A DNA stretch of 64,000 nucleotides from Gammaproteobacteria bacterium (GTDB taxonomy: Bacteria > Pseudomonadota > Gammaproteobacteria > Pseudomonadales > Azotimanducaceae), in NCBI GenBank assembly GCA_026707945.1, contig JAPOVV010000105.1, forward strand, positions 186,001 to 250,000, given 5' to 3'. Both the position numbers and the translations under genes were made by a program. Under the pieces are notes generated by a model. It searched no databases and was not told where the DNA came from. It was given only the letters and a program-made list of their open reading frames with translations. This document shows, in pieces, positions 8,555-17,802 of this stretch. How positions within the stretch are numbered: position 1 is the first letter of the stretch; the number at the start of each line of letters is the position of its first letter.

Positions 8555-9904
8555 CTAACGTGACCGTTCACGCATGGTGACGAACTCTTCTGCAGCGGTC
8601 GGGTGAATCCCAATCGTCGCATCGAAGTCGGCTTTCGTCGCACCAGCTTTTATGGCCACGGCTAATCCTTGAATGATTTCACCCGCTTCGGGTCCGACCA
8701 TGTGTGCTGCCACAACCCGGTCGGAGTCACCATCTACGAGCAATTTCATGTATGTGCGCTCCTGATTATCCGCCAATGTGTATTTCAACGGACGGAACGA
8801 CGACTCATAAACATGCAAGTCGTTGTACTTTGATTGAGCATCTGCTTCAGTTGGCCCCACGGTGCCGATGTTAGGTTGACAGAAAACCGACGTTGGGATG
8901 TCTTCGTAAGACACGTGCCGAGATTCGCCGCCAAACAGGTTGTACGCAATGCACATCCCTTCTGAAATCGCCACAGGGGTTAACTGCATCCGATTGATCA
9001 CATCCCCGATCGCATAGATATTCGAGACGTTTGTCTGGTAGTTCGAATCGACGCGAACAGCGGCTTTCTCATCGACTTGTACACCCGCGTGCTCCAATCC
9101 GCACGACGAAGACAAAGGGCGACGACCTGTCGCGTACAAGATCTCATCTGCGATAAGTCTTGTTCCGTCAGATGAACGTGCGACCTTGCCTTCGTTCGTC
9201 AGTTTGACTTCATCGACTGTGGAATTGAACCGAACTTCGACACCTTTTTCCACGAGCTGATCGCGCACAAACTCACGTATTGAAGCGTCGAAACCGCGAA
9301 GGAACAATGGACCACGATAGAGTAACGTGGTCTCGACACCTAGTCCTTGATAGATCCCGGCGAACTCGACGGCGATATATCCCCCTCCAACGACGATCAC
9401 GCGTTCAGGTAGTGTGTCGAAGAAGAACGCATCATTAGAAGTTTGAACGTGCTCCCGTCCCGGAAAATCAGGCACGGATGGCCATGATCCAGTAGCTACG
9501 AGCACCTTGTCCGCGGTGACCTGGTGGTCTCCCACGCGAATCGTATGAGCATCCGTGAGTTCAGCGTGTGATTCAAAGATCTCCACGCCAGGTGATTCCA
9601 GAAGATTTCGATAAATCTCGTTCAATCGGGCAATCTCACGGTTCTTATTTTCAAGCAGCGTTGACCATTCGAATTCGGTATCGCCTACGTGCCAACCGTA
9701 CGCGGCTGATTCATCAAAATCCTCGCTGAAATGGCTGCCGTAGACAAACAGTTTCTTAGGGATGCACCCTACGTTGACACATGTACCACCTAGATAGCGC
9801 TCTTCAGCGATCGCTACTTTTGCGCCGAGATTTGCTGACATGCGCGCCGCGCGCACACCGCCGGAACCTGCGCCAATAACGAAAAGGTCGTAATCGTATG
9901 TCAC
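8555..9904 (-). CDS. gor: Glutathione-disulfide reductase
   Basis: This FAD-dependent enzyme reduces GSSG with NADPH in the cytoplasm. The FAD motif [11 protein letters not shown] is at residues 11-21, the redox pair is in [13 protein letters not shown] (Cys42/Cys47), and the NADPH domain carries [14 protein letters not shown]. The active-site His is in the C-terminal [14 protein letters not shown]. At 449 residues the length is normal. It is the first gene of a minus-strand run with the symporter and the PhyH oxygenase, divergent from the formate dehydrogenase operon. The nearby glutathione-dependent-type DsbA isomerases would also use GSH. Confidence 0.93.
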   Translation of the reverse strand: MTYDYDLFVIGAGSGGVRAARMSANLGAKVAIAEERYLGGTCVNVGCIPKKLFVYGSHFSEDFDESAAYGWHVGDTEFEWSTLLENKNREIARLNEIYRNLLESPGVEIFESHAELTDAHTIRVGDHQVTADKVLVATGSWPSVPDFPGREHVQTSNDAFFFDTLPERVIVVGGGYIAVEFAGIYQGLGVETTLLYRGPLFLRGFDASIREFVRDQLVEKGVEVRFNSTVDEVKLTNEGKVARSSDGTRLIADEILYATGRRPLSSSCGLEHAGVQVDEKAAVRVDSNYQTNVSNIYAIGDVINRMQLTPVAISEGMCIAYNLFGGESRHVSYEDIPTSVFCQPNIGTVGPTEADAQSKYNDLHVYESSFRPLKYTLADNQERTYMKLLVDGDSDRVVAAHMVGPEAGEIIQGLAVAIKAGATKADFDATIGIHPTAAEEFVTMRERSR

Positions 9905-9971
9905 GTTTTCTGATTAAGAAATCTTCAAAATACGTTCAAATCGCGTCAATCTTGCAAGACTATCCCGACCA

Positions 9972-9977
9972 TATAAT
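9972..9977 (+). promoter_or_regulatory. Candidate -10 box for the fds operon
   Basis: A perfect TATAAT lies 28 bases before the fdsG start in the divergent gor/fdsG gap. A TTGCAA lies too close (14-base spacer) to be a good -35, so an activator-dependent promoter is possible. fdsG itself lacks a visible ribosome site. Confidence 0.35.
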
Positions 9978-10004
9978 CGACGCAAAGTCAACACCCGCCC
10001 CTAT

Positions 10005-10445
10005 ATGTCCGAGGCCGAAGTACGAGAGCTACTACAACCCTGTACGAACCTCGTTGGCGGAATTATTCACGCTTGTCGCCGCCTGATGAAAGAGTTCGGT
10101 TACATAAGTGCAGACCAAAAGCGCATACTCTCGGACATTTTTAATTTGAGCGTTGCCGAAGTCAGTGGGATCATTAGTTTCTATCACGATTTCAAGACCA
10201 CCCCGCAGCCTCCTAACACCTTACGTATTTGCACTGCAGAGGCGTGCCAAGCGAATCGGTCACGCGATTTGATCAAGGCCGTTGAGTCACATTTAGGGTC
10301 AACGATCCCTTGCCAGACAGTTGACGGCATGACGGCAGTCAGCTTCGTCTATTGCCTTGGCTTGTGCCCGAACGGACCTGCGGTCGAAATCAATGGTCAA
10401 ATCCTTTCCAATGCTTCCACAGAGCAGGTCTTGAGTCACCTGTGA
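10005..10445 (+). CDS. fdsG: NAD-dependent formate dehydrogenase gamma subunit (NuoE-like)
   Basis: This subunit carries the thioredoxin-like 2Fe-2S domain of soluble NAD-dependent formate dehydrogenases and passes electrons to the FMN/NADH module. The four cluster ligands are Cys76 and Cys81 (CTAEAC) and Cys117 and Cys121 (CLGLC). Length is 146 residues, typical of FdsG. It is the first gene of the fdsGBA-fdhD-mobA run, and its stop overlaps the fdsB start. No strong ribosome site precedes the ATG, which is noteworthy for the first gene of an operon. Confidence 0.9.
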   Translation: MSEAEVRELLQPCTNLVGGIIHACRRLMKEFGYISADQKRILSDIFNLSVAEVSGIISFYHDFKTTPQPPNTLRICTAEACQANRSRDLIKAVESHLGSTIPCQTVDGMTAVSFVYCLGLCPNGPAVEINGQILSNASTEQVLSHL

Positions 10446-11938
10446 CCACCGCATACGTTTCGAACGATTCGTTCGCGCACGCTCTTGGAAGATCGGCAGT
10501 CCAGCATGCACTTACTGCCAATGGCATCGACTGTGTTGACGTCGGGTCTTATGGTCTCGCGTGGCTTGAACCTCTGCTCGAGATTGACTCGCAAGATGGT
10601 CGGGTCGCATTTGGTCCGGTAACCTCCGAGTTGGTGCCCCATCTCGCTGCACTCCTCAACACCGGTGGAAATTTCGAAGAACATCCTTCGTATCTCGGGA
10701 ACATTCACGAGCACTCGTTCCTCAAGTCTCAACAGCGCCTAGTTTTTAGGAATGTTGGGTTCGCGACACTGACCGACGTACCAACGTACGGAACCCTAAA
10801 GACCGTCCTCAATCGTGAGCCGCAAGAATTGATCAATGAGCTCGAGGCTGCGGGCTTACGTGGCCGCGGCGGCGCCGGATTTCCTGCCCATATCAAGTGG
10901 CGTACGGTCGCCGATACGCCAGCTGACCAACGCTACATCGTATGTAATGCTGACGAAGGGGATTCCGGCACATTTTCGGATCGCATGATCATGGAAGGCG
11001 ACCCAGATGCACTCATCGAAGGGATGGCGATTGCGGGCTACGCATGCGGTGCATCGAACGGCTACATCTATTTGCGGTCGGAATATCCTTTCGCGCTACA
11101 CGAATTAAAACGTTCTATTTCAAGAGCTTATGAGCATAAGCTACTAGGAAATAACATCTTTGATAGCGGGTTTTCGTTTGATCTACAGGTATTCGTAGGC
11201 GCCGGCGCATACATCTGCGGCGAGGAGACCTCACTGTTGGAAAGCTTGGAAGGAAAACGAGGGCAGATTCGGGCGAAGCCGCCGTTACCCGCCGTCGCTG
11301 GCTTGTTCAATAAACCTACCCTCGTCCACAATGTCATAACACTAGCATCCGTCCCAAGCTTGTTTGATTTAGGCGGCGAGCACTACGGTTCCCTAGGCAT
11401 CGCACCCTCGTGCGGGACGATTCCGTTTCAAATCGCAGGCAACGTGAAATACGGTGGGCTCATCGAGCTCGAGTTTGGACACACGGTCCGGGAACTCGTT
11501 GAAGACTACGGCGGTGGCACTCGATCTGGTCGACCTTTCCGATGTGTGCAGATTGGCGGACCGTTAGGCGCATACCTATCGGAGGCAGAGCTTGACACCC
11601 CGCTTACCTACGAAGCGATGCAAACCATCGGCGCGGGTATTGGGCACGGTGGCTTGGTGGTGTTTGACGATACGGTTGACCTCCGCGAACAAGCAGAGTA
11701 TGCCTTCGAATTCTGTGAGATTGAGTCGTGCGGGAAGTGCACGCCATGCCGAATCGGCAGTGTTCGCGGAAAGGAGCTAGTCCAAAAATTACCCCAAACC
11801 AGTAATAATGAGGCAGATATACAATTAATTCACGAGCTCTGCGACGTCATGGAGAACGCAAGCCTGTGCCAGATGGGCGGTATGACACCGATTCCAGTCC
11901 GAAGCGCGCTTGAGCGTTTTCCCGAAGATTTTCGGTAA
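10442..11938 (+). CDS. fdsB: NAD-dependent formate dehydrogenase beta subunit (NuoF-like diaphorase)
   Basis: FdsB binds FMN, NAD and a 4Fe-4S cluster and transfers electrons from formate to NAD. A short N-terminal thioredoxin-like part precedes the FMN/NAD region (GLRGRGGAGFPAHIKW, CNADEGDSGTFSDR, GAGAYICGEETSLLESLEG). The C-terminal cluster motif is ESCGKCTPCRIG. The open frame extends back to 10352 inside fdsG, but the GTG at 10442, overlapping the fdsG stop as GTGA, gives the normal 498 residues. Part of the soluble FdsABG complex. Confidence 0.9.
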   Translation: MTTAYVSNDSFAHALGRSAVQHALTANGIDCVDVGSYGLAWLEPLLEIDSQDGRVAFGPVTSELVPHLAALLNTGGNFEEHPSYLGNIHEHSFLKSQQRLVFRNVGFATLTDVPTYGTLKTVLNREPQELINELEAAGLRGRGGAGFPAHIKWRTVADTPADQRYIVCNADEGDSGTFSDRMIMEGDPDALIEGMAIAGYACGASNGYIYLRSEYPFALHELKRSISRAYEHKLLGNNIFDSGFSFDLQVFVGAGAYICGEETSLLESLEGKRGQIRAKPPLPAVAGLFNKPTLVHNVITLASVPSLFDLGGEHYGSLGIAPSCGTIPFQIAGNVKYGGLIELEFGHTVRELVEDYGGGTRSGRPFRCVQIGGPLGAYLSEAELDTPLTYEAMQTIGAGIGHGGLVVFDDTVDLREQAEYAFEFCEIESCGKCTPCRIGSVRGKELVQKLPQTSNNEADIQLIHELCDVMENASLCQMGGMTPIPVRSALERFPEDFR

Positions 11939-11953
11939 CTTGATCCTACAGCA

Positions 11954-14791
11954 ATGAGATTGCTTGACAAGGACTTCGGCACCCCGCCGATAGATCATTT
12001 CGATCCAAAGGATTCGGTAACCCTTTCGATCGATGGCCAAACTGTTTCCGTTCCTAGCGGTACGTCGATCATGCGTGCGGCGGCGATGCTCGATCTCGAA
12101 ATCCCTAAGTTGTGCGCTACCGATAGCCTTGCGTCCTTTGGCTCATGTCGTATGTGCATGGTGCAGATCGAAGGCCGAAACGGTTATGTCGCAGCATGTA
12201 CTGAACCGGTCGCTGAGGACATCCAAGTTGTCACTCAAAATGATGCGATCGCAGACCTGCGACGCGGGGTCATGGAGCTCTATATCTCCGACCATCCACT
12301 GGACTGCCTAACGTGTTCCGCGAATGGGGATTGTGAGCTGCAAGATGTCGCTGGGCAGGTTGGCTTGCGTGAGGTTCGTTACGAAGAAGGCGCGAATCAC
12401 CTTGAGGAAACGAAGGACGAATCCAATCCTTACTTCACGTTTGATCCTTCAAAGTGCATCGTTTGCTCTCGCTGTGTACGAGCGTGCGACGAAATCCAAG
12501 GAACATTTGCGCTAACGGTTGACGATCGGGGGTTCGCATCCAAGATATCGACTGGCGCGGATTCATTCTTTGACTCCGAATGTGTATCGTGCGGTGCTTG
12601 TGTTCAAGCATGCCCGACCGCTACGTTGATGGAGAAAACCGTCATTGAGCACGGCGTACCCGACCGAACGGTTTTAACGACATGTGGTTACTGCGGCGTT
12701 GGTTGCTCCTTCAAAGCAGAAATGAAGGGCGATCAAGTCGTTCGCATGGTGCCAGATAAATCTGGTAAGGCGAACCACGGGGCATCTTGTGTCAAGGGCA
12801 GATTTGCCTGGGGATACGCGAATCACCAAGAACGAATCTACAAACCCATGATTCGAGACAGTATCGATGATCCATGGCAGGAGGTGTCATGGGAACGTGC
12901 GGTACAAGAAACTGCAAAAAGACTCACTGACATCCAGGCTAAATTTGGACGTAAGTCGATTGGCGCCGTCTCGTCGTCCCGCGTGACGATCGAAGAAATC
13001 TACGTCGTACAAAAGCTAGTCCGTACCGCATTCGCGAATAACAACATCGACACCTGTGCCAGAGTATGTCACTCGCCTACCGGCTACGGTCTGATTCAGA
13101 CGTTTGGCACAGCCGCAGGTACACAGGACTTCGACTCCGTTGAAAAAAGCGACCTCATCCTTCTGATCGGAGCGAACCCGACACAAGGTCACCCAGTATT
13201 TGCAAGTCGCATCAAACAGCGCTTGCGTGAAGGGGCGAAGATCATCGTAGCGGATCCGCGCGAAATCGATTTTGTCCGCTCACCCCATGTAGAGGCCGCG
13301 GTTCACGTACCACTCAAACCGGGCACTAATCTCCCGTTCATTAACGCGCTTGCACATGTCATCGTGACGGAAGAGTTGTGTGACATGGACTTCGTAAAGT
13401 CTCGTTGCGAGTTCGACTCGTTCGAAGACTGGTGCGACTTCATCAGACAAGAAGAAAACTCACCAGAGTCCGTTGCCGAAATTTGCGGTGTTTCAGCGGA
13501 ATCGTTGCGAAACGCTGCGCATTTATATGCCGCAGCACCGAACGCGTCCGTCTATTACGGACTCGGCGTTACCGAGCACAGCCAAGGTTCAGCGATGGTC
13601 ATGGGAATGGCGAACCTTGCGATGGCGACTGGCAATATCGGTCGTCCTGGCGTCGGTATCAATCCTCTACGCGGTCAGAACAACGTGCAAGGCTCAACAG
13701 ACGTTGGTTCCTTCCCTCACGAGTTACCAGGGCATCGACCGGTTGTAAGTGAAGCCGTGCGAAGCAGCTTCAACGAACTTTGGGGCATCACACTCGACGA
13801 CGAGCCTGGTTTACGCATCCCGAACATGTTTGACGGCGCCGTTGCCGGAACGTTTAAAGGCATGTACATTCAGGGTGAGGATTTCGCGCAGTCGGATCCG
13901 AATACAAAACATGTGGAAGAAGCGCTCACGGCGATGGATTGCGTGATTGTGCAGGATCTGTTCTTGACGGAAACCGCCAAATTTGCGCACATCTTCTTGC
14001 CGGGTACATCGTTCCTTGAGAAAGACGGCACCTTCGTCAACGCCGAACGACGCTTCAATCGCGTTCGACCCGCGATCGCAGCGAAGACTGAAAAGGAAGA
14101 ATGGCAAGTAACCTGTGAGATCGCCCAAGCGATGGGATACGACATGTCGTACGAGTCGCCTGCTGAAATTCTCGACGAACTTGCTAAATCCACTCCCGAT
14201 TTCGAGCGATTGTCATTCGATCACCTTGACGACGTCCACAGCGCTCAGTGGCCAGTCACACACGAGTCCCCCGAAGGGACCCCGGTAATGCACGTCGACG
14301 AATTCGTGCGAGGTAAAGGTTTATTCAAAATCACTGAATACGTGCCTACCAAAGAACGTACGAATCGCAAATTCCCGTTGCTATTAACCACCGGTCGAAA
14401 ACTCGCCCACTATAACGTGGGAACCCAGACTAGACGTACTGAAAATACAGTTTGGTTAGACGAGGATGTCCTTGAGATCCATCCAAGCGATGCAGAGCTC
14501 CGCGGGATTCGAACGGCCGATTGGGTTTCGATCCGCAGTCGTGTTGGTGAGATTACCTTGCGAGCCGAAGTGACTGAAAAGGTTGTACCAGGTGTCGTTT
14601 ACACGACGTTCCACTATCCCAGTACCGGTACGAATGTGATCACGACCAGCCTATCCGATGAGTTCACTAACTGTCCTGAATACAAGGTCACAGCCGTCGA
14701 AATCGCACCGGCGAACCATCAAGCAGATTGGCAGCTCGATTTCAACGAGCGGCGCGAACAACAAGTCGAGCTATTGCCGGTAGGCAAATGA
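11954..14791 (+). CDS. fdsA: NAD-dependent formate dehydrogenase alpha subunit (molybdenum, Cys-type)
   Basis: The 945-residue catalytic subunit oxidises formate to CO2. In order it has a 2Fe-2S ferredoxin domain (SFGSCRMCMVQIEG), a His-Cys3 4Fe-4S site (HPLDCLTCSANGDC), two further 4Fe-4S sites (CIVCSRCVRAC, CVSCGACVQAC), the Mo-domain cluster (CGYCGVGC) and a bis-MGD molybdopterin domain. The molybdenum ligand in CARVCHSPTGYG is Cys372 (codon TGT at 13067-13069), so the enzyme is not a selenoprotein. The C-terminal pterin-binding domain follows. fdhD, mobA and, elsewhere, moaA serve its cofactor. Confidence 0.93.
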   Translation: MRLLDKDFGTPPIDHFDPKDSVTLSIDGQTVSVPSGTSIMRAAAMLDLEIPKLCATDSLASFGSCRMCMVQIEGRNGYVAACTEPVAEDIQVVTQNDAIADLRRGVMELYISDHPLDCLTCSANGDCELQDVAGQVGLREVRYEEGANHLEETKDESNPYFTFDPSKCIVCSRCVRACDEIQGTFALTVDDRGFASKISTGADSFFDSECVSCGACVQACPTATLMEKTVIEHGVPDRTVLTTCGYCGVGCSFKAEMKGDQVVRMVPDKSGKANHGASCVKGRFAWGYANHQERIYKPMIRDSIDDPWQEVSWERAVQETAKRLTDIQAKFGRKSIGAVSSSRVTIEEIYVVQKLVRTAFANNNIDTCARVCHSPTGYGLIQTFGTAAGTQDFDSVEKSDLILLIGANPTQGHPVFASRIKQRLREGAKIIVADPREIDFVRSPHVEAAVHVPLKPGTNLPFINALAHVIVTEELCDMDFVKSRCEFDSFEDWCDFIRQEENSPESVAEICGVSAESLRNAAHLYAAAPNASVYYGLGVTEHSQGSAMVMGMANLAMATGNIGRPGVGINPLRGQNNVQGSTDVGSFPHELPGHRPVVSEAVRSSFNELWGITLDDEPGLRIPNMFDGAVAGTFKGMYIQGEDFAQSDPNTKHVEEALTAMDCVIVQDLFLTETAKFAHIFLPGTSFLEKDGTFVNAERRFNRVRPAIAAKTEKEEWQVTCEIAQAMGYDMSYESPAEILDELAKSTPDFERLSFDHLDDVHSAQWPVTHESPEGTPVMHVDEFVRGKGLFKITEYVPTKERTNRKFPLLLTTGRKLAHYNVGTQTRRTENTVWLDEDVLEIHPSDAELRGIRTADWVSIRSRVGEITLRAEVTEKVVPGVVYTTFHYPSTGTNVITTSLSDEFTNCPEYKVTAVEIAPANHQADWQLDFNERREQQVELLPVGK

Positions 14792-15645
14792 GCACGATAC
14801 CGAGCGAAAGCTCGAGTGCACCATCAAGCATCCGAATATCCCTCGATCGTGAGGCTAACGGTGTAACCAATACGGTTCAAGATTTGGTCATCGTCGAAGA
14901 ACCGATGGAGTTACAGATAGCGCAAGGCGAGCGTCTTACCCAAACAATCTCAGTCACGATGCGTACGCCAGGTCAGGATTTTGAACTGGCGCTTGGTTAT
15001 CTTCAAAGCGAAGGCGTGATACAAAGCGCAACCGATGTGAAAGACGTCCGCTTTTGTGGTCCGCCCAGCCCGGACAAGGGCTACCAGAATGTTGTCCAAG
15101 TCGAGCTCGCATCAGACATTGAGTTCGACCTTGAACGACTCCAACGAAATTTCTACACGACATCTAGTTGCGGGGTGTGCGGCAAAACATCGATCGAAGC
15201 AATTGATGCACCATTGTCGGGAGTAGTCGACAGCACATTTACGATCTCACGTGACAAGTTACGTGATCTACCCGATCGATTACAAACTTGGCAAACGGAA
15301 TTTCAACGAACTGGTGGCTTGCACGCAGCAGCTACCGTCGAAGAAAATGGTGAAATTCATCGAGTACGCGAAGATGTAGGGCGACACAACGCCGTCGACA
15401 AGCTGATTGGATCGTATCTCTACGAACCTGGCCAACCACTGCGCAATCTTGGACTGCTGCTAAGCGGACGTGCAGGATTCGAGCTCGTTCAAAAGGCAGC
15501 AATGGCCTACATGCCCTTCATCGCTTCCATCGGACCTCCTTCGAACTTGGCAATAGAACTGGCGGATGAGCGACACATCACGCTCGTTGGTTTTTTGCGC
15601 GAAACTGGTTACAACGTGTACTCGTCCCACGGCGCACTCATATAA
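14788..15645 (+). CDS. fdhD: Formate dehydrogenase sulfurtransferase FdhD
   Basis: FdhD transfers sulfur to the bis-MGD cofactor, which formate dehydrogenases need for activity. The conserved CxxC loop is TTSSCGVCGKTS, and the GRHNAVDKLIG and GRAGFELVQKA motifs of the family are present. The frame opens earlier (14728), but the ATG at 14788 overlaps the fdsA stop as ATGA and gives 285 residues. Translational coupling to fdsA fits its role as the dedicated maturation factor. Confidence 0.92.
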   Translation: MSTIPSESSSAPSSIRISLDREANGVTNTVQDLVIVEEPMELQIAQGERLTQTISVTMRTPGQDFELALGYLQSEGVIQSATDVKDVRFCGPPSPDKGYQNVVQVELASDIEFDLERLQRNFYTTSSCGVCGKTSIEAIDAPLSGVVDSTFTISRDKLRDLPDRLQTWQTEFQRTGGLHAAATVEENGEIHRVREDVGRHNAVDKLIGSYLYEPGQPLRNLGLLLSGRAGFELVQKAAMAYMPFIASIGPPSNLAIELADERHITLVGFLRETGYNVYSSHGALI

Positions 15646-15647
15646 CG

Positions 15648-16247
15648 ATGGCTTCTTCTGCTAGTCCCGATGCTATTACTGCGATTGTTTTGTGTGGCGG
15701 GAGTGGATCGCGACTGGACGGACAGGACAAACCCCTGATGACACTTGACGAGAAACGTTTGGTCGATTGGATTTGTGAACGCCTGGAACCTCAAGTCAGT
15801 GAAATTGTGATCTCCTGTTCTCGTAACGTAGGAATTTATGAGTCACTGCACCATCCACTAGCCATCGACAAAGAGTTGAATCTCGGACCGCTAGCAGGAC
15901 TCACCGAATCGTTTGCACACGTCAACACTGAATGGGCATTCTCGACGCCTGGCGATACGCCGTTTATCGCAGAGGACATCGTGTCACGCCTACGTACTGA
16001 CGCAGAGACCAGAGGGGTTGCTGTTCCAACCGTGAATGGCGTACGTCAGAACTTGTGTTTACTAATTGACGCAGAACATCGAGAACAACTAATTGATTTC
16101 CATTTGCGCGGCGGAAATGCCGTGAAATACTGGCTCGATGAAATCGGCGTGCAATCCACCGATTTGAGTGTTATCGAAGATTCGTTTCTTAATGTCAACA
16201 CGCACGAAGATCTAGCAGTTGCCCGATCAAGAGTAGTTAGCGACTAA
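15648..16247 (+). CDS. mobA: Molybdenum cofactor guanylyltransferase MobA
   Basis: MobA attaches GMP to molybdopterin to make the MGD form used by FdsA. The nucleotide-binding motif LCGGSGSRLDGQDKPLM lies at the N-terminus and the FSTPGDTPFI segment contains the metal-binding Asp. The protein is 199 residues, normal for MobA. It begins two bases after fdhD and four bases before a crotonase gene, so it is part of the same transcript. Confidence 0.9.
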   Translation: MASSASPDAITAIVLCGGSGSRLDGQDKPLMTLDEKRLVDWICERLEPQVSEIVISCSRNVGIYESLHHPLAIDKELNLGPLAGLTESFAHVNTEWAFSTPGDTPFIAEDIVSRLRTDAETRGVAVPTVNGVRQNLCLLIDAEHREQLIDFHLRGGNAVKYWLDEIGVQSTDLSVIEDSFLNVNTHEDLAVARSRVVSD

Positions 16248-16251
16248 TACG

Positions 16252-17049
16252 ATGCCCGAATATGAGAAACGATTCTCCAGTGAATCGATTCGTTGCTCGC
16301 AAACGGAAGGCGTGTTGAACTTTGAGTTTTTGAGTAATCGCGTCGATTACACGTCGTTAGACACAATTGCTATTGCGGTATCAGAAGCGCATGAAGACCT
16401 CGAAGTTCGTGCGATTGCGTTTCTAATCAACGCGGATGGCGATGATCCGGAGAAATCTGATTCCGTACCACAACGTCTGGCGCATCGAGTACCGAAAGGA
16501 TCGCACGGTCACGGACCGATTGTCGAACAAGATGCCTTGACCGCACTACGCGAGTGCACCAAACCGCTGATTGCCTATATGTGCGATGAAGTCAATGGTG
16601 TTGCAATTGATCTAGCAGCCGCCTGCGATATTCGCATCGCCAACAAGTCCATGACGATGTGCGATACACGCATCCTTCAAGGTCGCGCTGCAAATACCGG
16701 TATTTCCTACCTGCTTCCAAAACTCATCGGCCAGTCACAGGCGATGCGAATCCTATTGCTAGGCGACAGGCTGAATGCAGAGGAAGCGCACCGCATCCAT
16801 TTCGTCCATGAGATCGTCGAGGACGCGGAATTCGACCACTACATGAACGAGTTCTCGAATCGCGTCGCGCGAATGGCAACTCGAGCATGGCAAGTGCACA
16901 AGATGCAAGTGCTAGGTCAACAGCATTTGGACTACGAAAGTGCCATGATTCATTCACTGGGGATTCGTCAAACGCACGTCATCAACGATCGCACTGAAGG
17001 TATGAAGGCATGGCGTGAACGACGGGATCCGGAATTCTCAGGCACATGA
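16252..17049 (+). CDS. Crotonase-fold (enoyl-CoA hydratase/isomerase family) protein, divergent
   Basis: The 265-residue protein has the crotonase core (KPLIAYMCDEVNGVAIDLAAACDIRIA), but the N-terminal beta region is unusual and a His/Gly-rich HRVPKGSHGHG insert precedes the core. Where hydratases have the first catalytic Glu (GxELA) it has Asp (AIDLA), and the second Glu loop (ILQGRAANTGISY) is also changed. It may therefore catalyse a different acyl-CoA reaction or be structural. It sits between mobA and a second crotonase whose start overlaps its stop by four bases. Confidence 0.75.
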   Translation: MPEYEKRFSSESIRCSQTEGVLNFEFLSNRVDYTSLDTIAIAVSEAHEDLEVRAIAFLINADGDDPEKSDSVPQRLAHRVPKGSHGHGPIVEQDALTALRECTKPLIAYMCDEVNGVAIDLAAACDIRIANKSMTMCDTRILQGRAANTGISYLLPKLIGQSQAMRILLLGDRLNAEEAHRIHFVHEIVEDAEFDHYMNEFSNRVARMATRAWQVHKMQVLGQQHLDYESAMIHSLGIRQTHVINDRTEGMKAWRERRDPEFSGT

Positions 17050-17762
17050 GCGACGCACCGTTAATCATCAGGGACGATGGGAGTGTGCGACATCTCATTC
17101 TCAATCGTCCTGAAAAAATCAATGCAATCGACTACGCGCAACACCTTCGATTAATGACTCAATTCGATTTAGTGGCGTCGGATCCAAACGTAAAAGTCGT
17201 TGCCTTATCAGGCGTGGGTCGAGGATTTTGCTCGGGTGATGACCTAACTGCGCAAGCGTTTGAGGGCGAGGACCCGCATCGTCATCGGAAGGTTGATCTC
17301 GAAATGGGCAGTGGACCAGCCGTGCTACTGCAATCCTGTAGCAAACTGCACCACCTTTCGAAGCCTACTGTGGCGCTGATGCATGGGATCGCACTGGGTT
17401 CAGGCTACGACTACAGCCTATCGTGTGACTTCCGGGTCGTAACACCTGATATTCGATACGGCGATCCTCGCATTGATCGAGCGCTTTGGGCGGCAGAAGG
17501 CTGGTCATACAAACTACCTCGACTCACGAATTTGTCCATCGTATCGAGAATCGCATACCTTGGCGAAATCATGAACGGTTCGCAAGCTCTCGCCTATGGA
17601 CTCGCGCACGCGATTGTCGACGGCGAACCTGACATCAGAGAATCCGCTCGCCCATTCCTTGACAATCTAGTTAAGGTCTCATCACCTGCGTACAGTCAGG
17701 TAAAAAACGCCATACTCAGTGGCATAGACACAGATTTCAACAGAGCCCTAGCGCTCGGATGA
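17046..17762 (+). CDS. Enoyl-CoA hydratase/isomerase family protein
   Basis: At 238 residues this is a typical but short crotonase. It has the N-terminal LNRPEKINAIDY motif, the first oxyanion-hole loop (GVGRGFCSGDDL) and the second (MHGIALGSGYDYSLSCDFRV). The first catalytic Glu position is Tyr, while AAEGWSYKLPRL keeps a Glu in the second loop, a pattern seen in isomerases and other non-hydratase crotonases. Translationally coupled to the preceding crotonase. Substrate unknown; neighbours suggest acyl-CoA metabolism linked to formate oxidation. Confidence 0.82.
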   Translation: MSDAPLIIRDDGSVRHLILNRPEKINAIDYAQHLRLMTQFDLVASDPNVKVVALSGVGRGFCSGDDLTAQAFEGEDPHRHRKVDLEMGSGPAVLLQSCSKLHHLSKPTVALMHGIALGSGYDYSLSCDFRVVTPDIRYGDPRIDRALWAAEGWSYKLPRLTNLSIVSRIAYLGEIMNGSQALAYGLAHAIVDGEPDIRESARPFLDNLVKVSSPAYSQVKNAILSGIDTDFNRALALG

Positions 17763-17802
17763 AGACAAACTCCTCAAACCATCTCAAATTGAACAACGAA
17801 AT

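Noticed and set aside
10352-10441. Upstream extension of fdsB inside fdsG
   Set aside because: Out-of-frame reading of fdsG; the GTGA overlap start gives the family length.
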